This document shows positions 1-9,362 of a stretch of DNA of 64,000 nucleotides, one piece after another. A model generated the notes under the pieces. The model searched no databases and was not told the DNA's origin. It saw only the letters and a list, made by a program, of their open reading frames with translations. This DNA is from Flammulina velutipes (taxonomy: Eukaryota; Basidiomycota; Agaricomycetes; Agaricales; Physalacriaceae), in the NCBI GenBank assembly GCA_011800155.1, contig CM022373.1:558001-622000 (forward strand). Reading direction: 5' to 3'. The position numbers were made by a program, and so were the translations under genes. Position 1 is the first letter of the stretch, and each line of letters begins with the position of its first letter.

Positions 1-1125
1 CATGGAGTGAGTCAACATATCCATGTCGCGCAATATCGCTGACATTCAAGTAGAACAACAATTCTCGGTTATAATTTCTCTGCCCCCTTCTTTATCGCCC
101 CCGCAGCGAATGTTGGACATGCCAACCCCGACACAGCCGAACTTTCTCTGGCAACCGCTGCAGGAAAGGCCGGAATCCTCTATGCTGTATGTACACTTTT
201 CCTTGGAGTAATCTACCCATCCTCAATCAGCCAATCAGCCAAGCATAGCTGCTACCAAAGAGATTGAGGAAATCGCGGCCATCAAACTTCCTAATCAGGT
301 CATGTTCCACCAAGAGTACGTCTGGAACAACCGCTCGCGGATCGTCAGCGAGCTGAGGCGTATCGAAAATTCTGGATACAAAGCTATCTTCCTCACGGTC
401 GACAACACTGGCATTACCGGTGTCAGGTACTGTCCCTTCAAACGCACGACATTATCGAAGCCTAACGAGAACATGACCACAGAACCCGCTCTTTGCGCTT
501 CACCGGACCTAGCTCGGAGTGAGCACTCATTACCTTCCAGGTCAAACGGCATCTTTAACTTCTCTCACAGATCGGGCCACTCTACCACATTTGATTTAGA
601 AGCACTCGCCGAGATCCAATCACTCACCTCACTTCCCATCGTTCCTAAGGGTATCAAGACCGCCGAAAGCGCCCGCCATTGCCTCGAGCTCGGCTTCCCC
701 GCCATCTACGTCTCCAACCACGGTGGACGTAATCTGGATGGTGCCCCCACCCCAGTTGAGATTCTACTGGACATCCGCAAGAACGCGCCCGAAGTCTTCG
801 AGCGGATGGAGGTGTACGCCGACGGTGGTGTGCGTCGGGGCTCTGATATCATCAAGCTGTTGGCCCTAGGTGCAAGGGCTGTTGGTTTGGGACGCAGCCC
901 CATCTTTGCCAACATTTGGGGAGAGCCTGGTGTGCTTCGTCTGATTGACATGCTGAAAACTGAGCTGCAGACCACCTTAACGTTGATGGGAGAACCGAAT
1001 ACCCGTAATCTCAATCCCAGCTACGTGAGCCATTCTGTCACTGTCATATATGTCGTTTGACTGACTGACATGTACAGGTCAACACGAAAAAGGTCGAATT
1101 ATCATACTTCGGTGCTCCCTTGTAA
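1..1125 (+). CDS. FMN-dependent alpha-hydroxyacid dehydrogenase (flavocytochrome b2 / glycolate oxidase family), 5' end outside window
   Basis: Oxidises a 2-hydroxyacid such as L-lactate or glycolate using FMN. Seen: spliced exons give ILGYNFSAPFFIAPAANVG, then LPNQVMFHQEYVW, TVDNTGITGVR, PIVPKGIKTAESA (lysine contacting FMN), SNHGGRNLD (catalytic His and substrate Arg) and the phosphate-binding run YADGGVRRGSD/ALGARAVGLGR. Introns can be read at about 164-246, 428-479, 523-570 and 1024-1077; the middle exon 480-522 (TRSLRFTGPSS) is needed to keep the frame. The last exon ends VELSYFGAPL at 1125. The N-terminal part (with or without a cytochrome b5 domain) lies left of the window, so L-lactate cytochrome c reductase and cytosolic oxidase cannot be separated. 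Confidence 0.9.
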
Positions 1126-1226
1126 AGTTGTGATCATGGTTTCTCTTTTGGGCTTTTACAAGGGTTTTTGGAGGTTCTGATTAAATGTGTTGTAATTGAC
1201 ACGGACACTGTGCAGATGTATTATTG

Positions 1227-2291
1227 TCAGATCATATTAACATTGCTCAACACGATATTGTCTATCAATCGCGTCTTGTCTACCCACAACGCGCCGCTGA
1301 GGATGACTGGACGCGCATCTAAATCATGGGATACCGTTGCAGTATCTGGAATAATCTCGAAAGTATCCGCATCGTTGAACTCTATGTAGTCCAATTCCAA
1401 GTTAACATCGGAAATGGCCTCGCTCCTCCTCTGGTCGACGAGATCCAAGGCTTTTTGAATGCATTCCCTCTTGGGCAGTCCTCCCTCCCAAGCGGACTGA
1501 GCGGCTTTCAGAGCGGCGTAAAGCGTCGGGGCCACCATGCGTCCAGCATCTGTCAAGTAAGTGTTCCTGGAAGATAGAGCAAGACCGTCTGTCGCGTCGC
1601 GTGTCGTAGGTACGATGTGAAGATTCTGCGGTGTCGGATGGGACATAAGAAGATCTCTGCACATGTGCCGCAGGAGTAGGGCCTGTTGGATGTCCTTTTG
1701 GCCAAAGTATGTTCGAGTCGGCTGTGGTAGGGTTATATTTTTGACCGGCCATGATGAAGGGGGAAACATACTTCGATGATATTGAAAAGTTTTGTGACGA
1801 TGGTAGCAACTCCCCGGAAAAAGTTGGGTCGGCTTGCACCTTCCATCTTGTCTCCGTACCCCTTGACTTCCACGAATGTGCCTTTCTGAGAGGCGACGTC
1901 TTGAACGATCCCAGACGGGTACATTTCGGAGACGGTTGGTACGAAAACGGCTGAGACGGATTTGACATCCCCAGTGGGTGGTGAATATGACAGTTGGGTA
2001 ATGAGCTCTAGGTCTCTTTCCAGGGTTTTCGGATATGTGGCGAGATCCTCATGGGGAGCGAACTGGGCTGGATTCACAAATATAGACAGGACCGTACAGT
2101 CGTTCTCTTGGAGAGACCTTCGAACTGTGTAACGATTAGGTCCGGCGCTGAAAGAAGTTACTTGGATTACCGAGATTAAGATGTCCATCATGGAGGGCAC
2201 CCATCGTTGCCACGAATCCGACCGATTTTTTGGCCTCCCGTACTCCGTGTCTCCATTCCCGGTAGCTCGAGACCGTTTTGAAGCAGGGCAT
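1227..2291 (-). CDS. PAN6: Pantoate-beta-alanine ligase (pantothenate synthetase)
   Basis: Joins pantoate and beta-alanine with ATP to make pantothenate (vitamin B5), the precursor of coenzyme A. Seen: three exons. The first holds FVATMGALHDGH, the ATP-binding HxGH-type signature (Ala where most homologues have Pro before TMG). After an intron comes VRRSLQENDCTVLSIFVNPAQF and FAPHEDLATYPKTLERD, and after a second intron (about 1732-1781) PTRTYFGQKDIQQALLLR and the LSSRNTYL motif. These are the canonical PanC blocks in order and the length (about 320 aa) is normal. Start chosen at MPCFKTVSSYREWR, which lines up with the yeast Pan6 N-terminus; in-frame ATGs also exist at 2312 and 2348. It is tail-to-tail with the hydroxyacid dehydrogenase, 101 nt apart. 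Confidence 0.94.
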
Positions 2292-2728
2292 CGTGGATTG
2301 ACGAATAGACATAGGTAGATGGATGGTAGGAGAGAACCGTGATATCATATCCAGGTACTCGACTGGTACTCTGCAGCCTGTCGTACGATTGTGCCACGTC
2401 GTACGACGCTTAAGAGAGAGAAACTCGGTACGGAGTCGAAAAGCGCATAATCCGTGCCGACTACCGAGATGGACAAGATGTGATAAGATTGTGCAGGGTC
2501 CACTTTCTGTAATTCCAGTAATAATGAAGTATGAAATAGGAAGAATTCACGAGAAGGTGCTACGTACTTTTCTTGACCCCAAAAGTCTGCAACTCAAGGT
2601 CAACGTTCAGTACAGAGCCTTCTCCATTGGACCTACTGAGAAATCCATTTTAGGAAGGCGTCCTGCGTCCGGAATTGGGACTCCGATTCTCCGTCTTACC
2701 TCTGAACGTCAACATTTGACTTGCTGAA

Positions 2729-3618
2729 ATGGTAAATCTTACACATGATGGCCCACCAGAGTACTCTGAGCACCGAGAAAATCGCTCAATAACATCAACT
2801 GGCGCATCGGTGCACCCCGAAGGCATCACTTGCGATGGTTGTCACCAACCTATCGTAGTTGGCGTGCGATACAAATGCCAGACGTGAGTAGATATACACG
2901 TTTGAAGTTGTAGAGAAAACTTGATAAGCTGACTAGATGTGATGACTATGACCTGTGTGCTGAGTGCTGCGACGTTCCTCCGCAAGATCATCCAACCTGG
3001 CACGCATTTCTGCGCATTGGGACGAATACTATAGAACAGATCCATGCAGGGGTAACATGCGATGGTTGTGGTACCTCACCTATCAGAGGAAAGCGGTACA
3101 CGTGCAAATCGTAAGCTGCACTCTCAAATGGGGATTCTTTTGACATTTCAGTGTCCACCAGATGCTTTGACTTTGATTTCTGTGAAGTCTGTCGACTTCA
3201 TCAGCCTGCCAACTTGAACCACCCGCCGCTACATCGCTTTATTTGTATTGCGTCTCCAGCCATGGACACGGTTCACCCTTGTGCGTTACGTTCTTTCAAA
3301 CATTTGTATGTCGACGACGGTCCTATTTCTAGATCAAGTGTGCGACAGCTGCGAGATGAGTCCAATACGAGGTCCTCGGTACCGCTGTCAACAGTGAGTA
3401 CCTCTCCTCTTTCTTTGTGATTATCGTTATTTTTATTATTTAGAGGCACTTGTGCGAACGAGGGTCATGGGTACGATTTGTGCTCTGACTGTATGGAGGA
3501 CGGGACAAATCATCCCCTGAGCCATATTATGCTTCGCATAACCGGGGATCGTATGGTATATGGGCAAGCGAATCCCGGAATTCCAGACGCTCATACCCTG
3601 AGAGTTGCCCCGAGTTAG
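2729..3618 (+). CDS. Triple ZZ-type zinc-finger protein
   Basis: Small protein made almost entirely of ZZ zinc fingers, modules that bind two zinc ions and usually recognise protein N-termini, SUMO or histone tails. Seen: four exons (2729-2883, about 2936-3109, 3163-3280 and the rest) read MVNLTHDGPPEYSEH, then three units: GITCDGCHQPIVVGVRYKC..CDDYDLCAECC; VTCDGCGTSPIRGKRYTCKSC..FDFCEVC; and VCDSCEMSPIRGPRYRCQQ..GYDLCSDC, each followed by the H-x3-H type end (HPTWHAF, HPPLHRF, HPLSHIML). It ends HTLRVAPS. Introns fall near the same place (after the CxC half) in the units, suggesting exon-based duplication. No catalytic domain is visible; the partner is unknown. Confidence 0.85.
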
Positions 3619-4499
3619 TGGGTTAGGCGTAACTCATATATGCCTAATCTACAGCGTAGTATATCTGCACATGCGAGTTCAGTATTTCAAGTGAAATTAC
3701 TCCTCGCAGTCAAAACCTGGTGTACACATACGAAAATTATAAACTCCAAAAGGATATTGGGGCTCCTACCACATTGGGACGGAATTGATGCGGCTAAATT
3801 GATGTCCGCAATGATATGTCGGCGACGATAGAGTTGCGTGGAGAAGGGGTTAGGGAATTCAGGCAGAACAGGAAGAGCCATAATTGAGATCAGATTTAGT
3901 TTCTCGGAATATACTATCGAGGTAGCCGGAGCCCTTGTTGGGAGGGGTCTTTTCGGTATAGCAGACTTTTCGTACTTAAAAGGCTCTACTGAGCGTGTAT
4001 GGTTGGTCATCGTTTTGATCAATGGACGTGGCGTAAAAGATGAGCAATGCATCCATCATTGTTCCGGAAGACGTGAGTAAATTTAGATTATGTTTTGTAC
4101 TTGGTCTGGCTAACTCGCTTTTACCCGGGACGACGGACAGCGCTAAATGCTGGAGAATCGAGACTCAAGAGCGATATCGATGTGCATTGTGCAGTCATAT
4201 GGTGGTTGGTGGCTAGATTTTTCAAACAACTGCCTGTACTTTCGGATTTCCCAGTTTAATTCTAATTGACGCATTCAAGATATTGCATTCGGCGTATACG
4301 GTATGCCTATCTGTGGAGCGTTTCGAAGACAGTTCTCGCTTGTTCCAGTAGCATCGGACCCTTGCTTTCAGGAAGGGCAAAGCATCAGTGTCACTGAGGT
4401 GCCTGAGCGTTTGAAGGAGGCGGTGGGACAATGTTCACGTGATCGACGTGCCTTCATTGCTCACCACCACCAGCGCCCTCGTTGCGCCAGAGTCTACGA
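3619..4499 (+). other. Intergenic stretch without a supported gene
   Basis: Between the ZZ-finger gene and the arrestin-like gene. Short open frames on both strands (for example 3838-4080 plus, 3687-4052 minus) have no ATG context, splice logic or recognisable motif. A short string reading ERYRCALCSHM near 4166-4200 faintly recalls the RYRC core of the upstream ZZ fingers and could be a decayed extra unit, but nothing around it supports a fold. Confidence 0.4.
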
Positions 4500-7413
4500 A
4501 TGTCCCAGGTTAAACTGTAAGCATACATATCATTTACACAGTATTGCTATTGCTAACCCTACGGTCAGGACATTGCGGCAGCCACCCAATGTGGAATTCG
4601 TACATGGTTGGCCATAGTCCGACGTCTGACTGAGTTTTGTCTGAATATCGTTGCACAGGATATCCCGGTATTCCATCAGGTGGAAGCGACAGGCCACAGG
4701 CCGCTGTAAAAGGCGTACGTGCCACATTCGCGCTTGAAACACATTCCCTGACGTTCCCGAAGGCCGTGGAAGTGCGCGCAGCCAATCCGGCCGGCGTCAA
4801 ATCGAAATGGCTGCGAGTTGAACTACGAAAAGTTGAAACCATTCCAGGTTCTGGTGGGAATACGTTCTACGACTATGTCGGACCTAGTCCTGTGGATATA
4901 TGGCATGCCAAAGAAGAATGGGGTGTCGTTCAAACTGTGCGTTCCACTATCTCGTCACCGATAGGTCCTTACAGCTGCACAGTGTGACATACCTTTCGAA
5001 ATACGCATTCCCGAATCTATACCCCCGACATTGACACTGGAAGACAACGGTATGGATCTTTCCAGCGTCCGGCGCTTATTCTCAATCTTTGACAACAGTT
5101 GGAATTCGATATGAACTTATCGCCAGCATTTGCACCAAGGGCAAACGTGGGTTCCTTCGCAAACGTAAATCCAACGTCGTTTCCGCGCAGACAGAGATCA
5201 TCATTGACAAACACGACCTACACTCCACTTGGCCAGTCTATTGTCAACCCGATCTCAGACAGGTTGATCTTGATGGCGTCGTCCTCACGGTAGAAAGACA
5301 TAACACCTGTTACGCTCCCGGAGATCAGGTTATCGTGTCGGCGTCTGTTCGGTCGGAATTCCAGACAGTTATACTTCGGGGATTCGAGATAGCACTACGC
5401 GAGTCAAGGACGTTTAGGGCGGGCGCCTATGCACAGGGCAAAAAAACTATTCCCCAAACGCGGGTGGGAAACCTTGTGGACAACAAATTCGCCGTGAATG
5501 TTACGCTGATGGGCGGTATGCAGCATCAAGCGGATTTGAATCTTGCGATCCCTCCAAATCACACAACTACGACGCTTAACTCAGCCCGGCATATAGACAT
5601 CACATATGTGCTTTGTGTTCGGGCTATCATGGGAACTGGGCAACCTGTCATTATGGAGCTACCTGTCATTATGTCCAATTGGCCAAGGTTAGTACTCTTC
5701 AGCTGGTACGACTTCCGAGGTTAACGACTTGCCTAGAAATGTCTCTCAAGAAGCAGTACGGCGCATTGGCCCTGCCCCAGGTCTATCACTTCTCGCGCCT
5801 AACGCTATGCACTCTGTTGTTCCCTCTTTTGGAGGGGCATCTCGCCCGTCGAACACCGTGTCTGGTCGACCCTCTATACCTGATATTTCGCGCGCGCCGA
5901 CCGCAATCACCGTCTCTCCCGCCTCTCCTCCAACTCAAGTCAATGGCTACACTCGACCAGACGATTTTGGATACACTGGTCGACCTACGCAGCCTTCTGC
6001 TCGGTCCATCGACGATCATGCTTCTCGTAGACTTACGATTACCAACGCCCAACCGATGGAAATACCTGCTAACTCGTCTATCCGGCACAGAGGCTCTGCT
6101 AACGCCTCAGGGTCCACAACAGTCAATGGTTACCCTGACGAAAAGAAATTATACGAACGTGCCAAAGCCAGCGTAGATCAAGTACAGGGAAGTCCAGTGA
6201 GTCTTACCTGTATAGGATAAATTGAAAAGCTCATCTAACCATTCCATAGCCTGCTTCAAGGGAGGGGCCGTCATCGAACAAGCATTGGATAACTGCCGAA
6301 GATGATCAAGTCAAACTCTTCAATCGCGCCCAGGCTGCTGTTAACCGCACACACAATCCCAACGATGGCGGGTCGCCTGACTCTTCCAGGCGAGCACAAG
6401 GCGGTTCTCGTCAAGTCAATGGTGCAAATGGAAGCGCATACGTGTCAGCCGTTGACGAAAAGTTGGCACTTCGAAAGTACCAGGAGGCCAAGGCTGCTGT
6501 CGACCGTACACAAAATGCTGATCTCGTCAGTGATCCTCCTCCCTTCGAAGCCTCATCTTCGACATCTGCTTTCGAGAGCGCGGCAGTCGAGAAGGCGAGG
6601 TTAAGACAGGAATTGTCGGTCAGAGATTCTACTTCGAGCTCTGCGTACGAAAGCGCCGCCGCCGAAAAGGCTCGTCTCAAGCGCGAACTCTTTGAACGGG
6701 AACGTGTCATGTCAGCATCTAAAGGAGACGAGCCCCCTCCATTCGAGTCCTCTTCGTCATCCTCCAAACCAAATGGCAACTCATCTTCTGCCTTCGAAAG
6801 CGCGGCGGCTGAGAAAGCTCGTTTGAAACGGGAAATGTCCGAGAAGGATCGTGCGGATCGTGAGCGGCTAGAAAGAACAAAGAGTAACTCTAGCAGCATT
6901 GCCTACGAGAGTGCAGCGGCCGAAAAAGCGAGATTGAAACGCGAAATGGAGGAGCGAGACAGGCATATGCCTGATCTTCCGCCGCCGTTCGCTGCTGGAC
7001 CTACGCGAGGTCCTAGTCCCCCAAACCTACCAGGCTCATCCTCTTCACCACCGTATGGCGGCTCCTACGCTGCACCTGCACTCTCCGAGAAGGAAGTTCT
7101 TGCGCGACACTTTGCAGCTCAAGACGCAGCAGCTGGTGGTTTGGCTCCTGTCAGCCCTCGACCCACGCCCACGCCTCCGAGGGCACCGATTATGACTGCA
7201 GCCGAAGAAAAGAAGATGCTTGCTGCGAGATATGCTGCTGAACGCAATCCTTCGACACCTCCTCCATTGATGCCACGACCTCCTGCCGATTACATCAAGG
7301 AGACCAGAGAAGAAGACGCTCGTGTGTCGAAGTATGTTTTGGGCGACGTACCTCTCATGAATGGAGACATTCCAGCGCCGCCTCCTTTGCCTCCCAAACC
7401 TTTGGATGATTGA
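4500..7413 (+). CDS. Alpha-arrestin-like protein with repeat-rich C-terminal tail
   Basis: Arrestin-fold proteins in fungi act as adaptors that bring ubiquitin ligases to membrane cargo. Seen: exons 4500-4516, 4569-4606, 4659-4936, 4983-5049, 5099-5687, 5737-6196 and 6250-7413. The N-terminus reads MSQVKLTLRQPPNVEFVHGY and continues RVELRKVETIPGSGG, FYDYVGPSPVDIW, IRYELIASICTKGKRGF, DKHDLHSTWPVY, GVVLTVERHNTCYAPGDQV and HIDITYVLCVRAIMGTG, the paired arrestin N/C beta-sandwich pattern. After about residue 340 the chain becomes low-complexity, with Pro/Ser tracts and a charged heptad-like repeat (see repeat entry), ending PPPLPPKPLDD, a likely SH3-binding tail. The first exon is only 17 nt and was placed because it gives an ATG and the right frame. 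Cargo and ligase are not evident; a classic PPxY motif is not obvious. Confidence 0.85.
6568..6950 (+). repeat. Four-copy coding repeat ESAAAEKARLKRE in the arrestin-like tail
   Basis: Four near-identical 16-residue units begin at about 6568 (AFESAAVEKARLRQEL), 6643 (AYESAAAEKARLKREL), 6790 (AFESAAAEKARLKREM) and 6901 (AYESAAAEKARLKREM), separated by variable Ser/Pro-rich spacers. Looser relatives flank them: DEKKLYERAKASVDQ and DEKLALRKYQEAKAAVD upstream, AAEEKKMLAARYAAERN downstream. Each unit predicts a short amphipathic charged helix. Confidence 0.85.
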
Positions 7414-7706
7414 GGAGGCTACTTATTTGTCTTGTATAACGTTACGTTGTGGTACTTACACTCCTCCAATTAGGTCTTATTTTATCTCATCGACATATCT
7501 ATATCCACATGCTTTCTTTACATTGGTTATCTGCTCGTTGTATTCCCACACCTACTTATTTATCCATCATTCTAGTATTCTTATTCGCTCCTTCAAACTT
7601 TATATCTCACACTCATTTGAAAATAGTAAAGAGAGGGGCAGAGAACTTTTTGCGATTATCATCCGCGTATTTCTTGACATAATGTCAAATTGGCAGTCCT
7701 GAGCAC

Positions 7707-7780
7707 GGTTCGATGGCGTAGTTGGTTATCGCATCTGTCTAACACACAGAAGGTCCTCAGTTCGAGCCTGGGTCGAATCA
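7707..7780 (+). tRNA. tRNA-Val (anticodon AAC)
   Basis: Complete cloverleaf without intron. Acceptor GGTTCGA pairs with TCGAATC (one G-U), the D arm is GCG..CGC around AGTTGGTTA, the anticodon stem is TCTGT/ACAGA with loop CTAACAC (AAC at 34-36), and the T arm is CTCAG-TTCGAGC-CTGGG. It is followed at once by TTTT, a Pol III stop signal. Confidence 0.95.
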
Positions 7781-8299
7781 TTTTGTGAAGTACATTAATG
7801 TTTTCTCCGGACAACCTAGAACTTTCAGAGTAGTCACGTCGGCGAGTTTGTTGCTACCATGAAACTGTACCGAGACAGAAAACCCCGTTACTGTATTCCT
7901 CGGGAGCTACTTACATCCCGCGGCATCAAAGGGTTCTGTAACTTGCGGTCGCTTGGTCTGGGTAACGCGGCTTTGAAGACAACCGCGGCTTGATAACGTT
8001 GATATAGATCTACAATGCCCCCGAATACAATTCAATCATCACCACAGCGCCACACTTCCATAACATGTAGCGTCACAAATGCGACAAAGGCAATTAACAG
8101 GCACGTGCACTTTTGGACGAGGAGGAAGTTGAGAAAAGTGATATAGCGATTCTGTAGCTGTAGTGCTGCTTGTAATAAGATATAGTAGTGGGAATGTAGA
8201 ATGCAGGTATAATGAAACATGTAGATAACGAGAAACGTTGCGGGAACAACATGAGAGCATAAGTATCTTTCTCCCCTCTGAGAAAAATGCAAATCGTCG
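7781..8299. other. Intergenic, no gene seen
   Basis: Lies between the tRNA and the 3' end of the minus-strand RING gene. Open frames here on the minus strand (8032-8292) are compositionally random and lack motifs; part of it is probably 3' UTR of the RING gene. Confidence 0.4.
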
Positions 8300-9321
8300 T
8301 CAGCTCAGTCCCATAGAAGGCGAAGCGCTTTTACGGCGAGACAGGGATGGTACTAGTAACTCCTCATCGACATTGTGAATGGGTGTCATCTGTAGTGGAG
8401 AGAGTCCCGTCACGGTCGACTCCACTGCGGCTGGTATATCTGTTCGCCTCCGCTTAACGGTACCAGAATCATCCTGTTTGATGATCTTTGCTATGTCGGT
8501 CCAGGCGGAGCACGCGACAGGTTGTGGTTGATTGTGGCCAGTGGACACTCGGATGGTGTCCACCCTAGAGCGTGGTCGATGGTCTTTGGTAGGAACATAT
8601 ATGGAGCGACAGCAATACTCCGGTGTATCCGACGATGAAGAGGATGACGATGATGGAGGTTCAGATGGGTATTTACTAGACAAATAATGAGAACAACAAG
8701 AGGAGCAAGTGGATCAGAACGTACTCGTCGACGTCGAATTTTCTCTTCAACATATTATATTTCCTATCCAGCTCGTCTCTTTCCTTCTTCAACTGTAAGT
8801 TTTCATTGCGCGCATCCCTGGCGACGTTCAGGAGACCGACAGTCGCCGCTGCGTGCACCTCGGCGCGCTTACGCCACATATCGCAGTTGAAACGAAGCGT
8901 AGAGTTCTCGGCGCTGAGGCGAGAGCATTCGGTAAATGCTGAGCTCGTAGGCATATTGTCATCGACAAGGGGGCGATGTTCGTCGAGAAAAAGGCGTCGT
9001 ATGTGTGGTAGAACGTGCGGGCGAAGGTGGTTTGGGACAACGGAGGAATCCATATTCACTATTATAAGCTATGAGTATGTATTGATCACAGCGAGGAGAT
9101 AGGCCATACCGGTTGTGTAAGGTGCGCGACAGGTAGGACAATAGTGCAGGGGTGTGTAGGTTTTGAGGGCTGTAACGGCACGATATACACAGTCGTTGCA
9201 GAAGACATGGCCTGGAGGTGTTCATTCAAGAACCCGGCAAGTAAAGGAAATCAAGCCACTTACCACAGGGTAGGGAGACCGGCGTTCTGAGTTCATCTAT
9301 GCAAATGCCACAAGAAGGCAT
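8300..9321 (-). CDS. RING-type zinc-finger protein with coiled coil and Ser-rich tail
   Basis: Probable E3 ubiquitin ligase. Seen: exon 1 (9264-9321) starts MPSCGICIDELRTPVSLPCG and joins exon 2 (from 9211) HVFCNDCVYRAVTALKTY..CPTCRAPYT, a C3HC4 RING (CxxC, CGH, CxxC, CPxC) at the very N-terminus. Exon 3 (from 9058) gives NMDSSVVPNHLRPHVLPHIRR and a coiled coil with NLQLKKERDELDRKYNMLKRKF. The last exon carries an eight-Ser run and basic patches (VKRRRTD). Length is about 290 aa. N-terminal RING plus coiled coil without B-box is common in basidiomycete orphan E3s; the substrate is unknown. Confidence 0.82.
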
Positions 9322-9356
9322 GGCGGGCTGTTGGTGAATGGAAACGACGAGCAGGC

Positions 9357-9362
9357 TTTATA
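9357..9362 (-). promoter_or_regulatory. TATA box of the RING gene
   Basis: TATAAA on the minus strand (context GGATATAAAGCC), about 36 nt upstream of the chosen ATG at 9321. That leaves a very short 5' leader. Confidence 0.45.
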
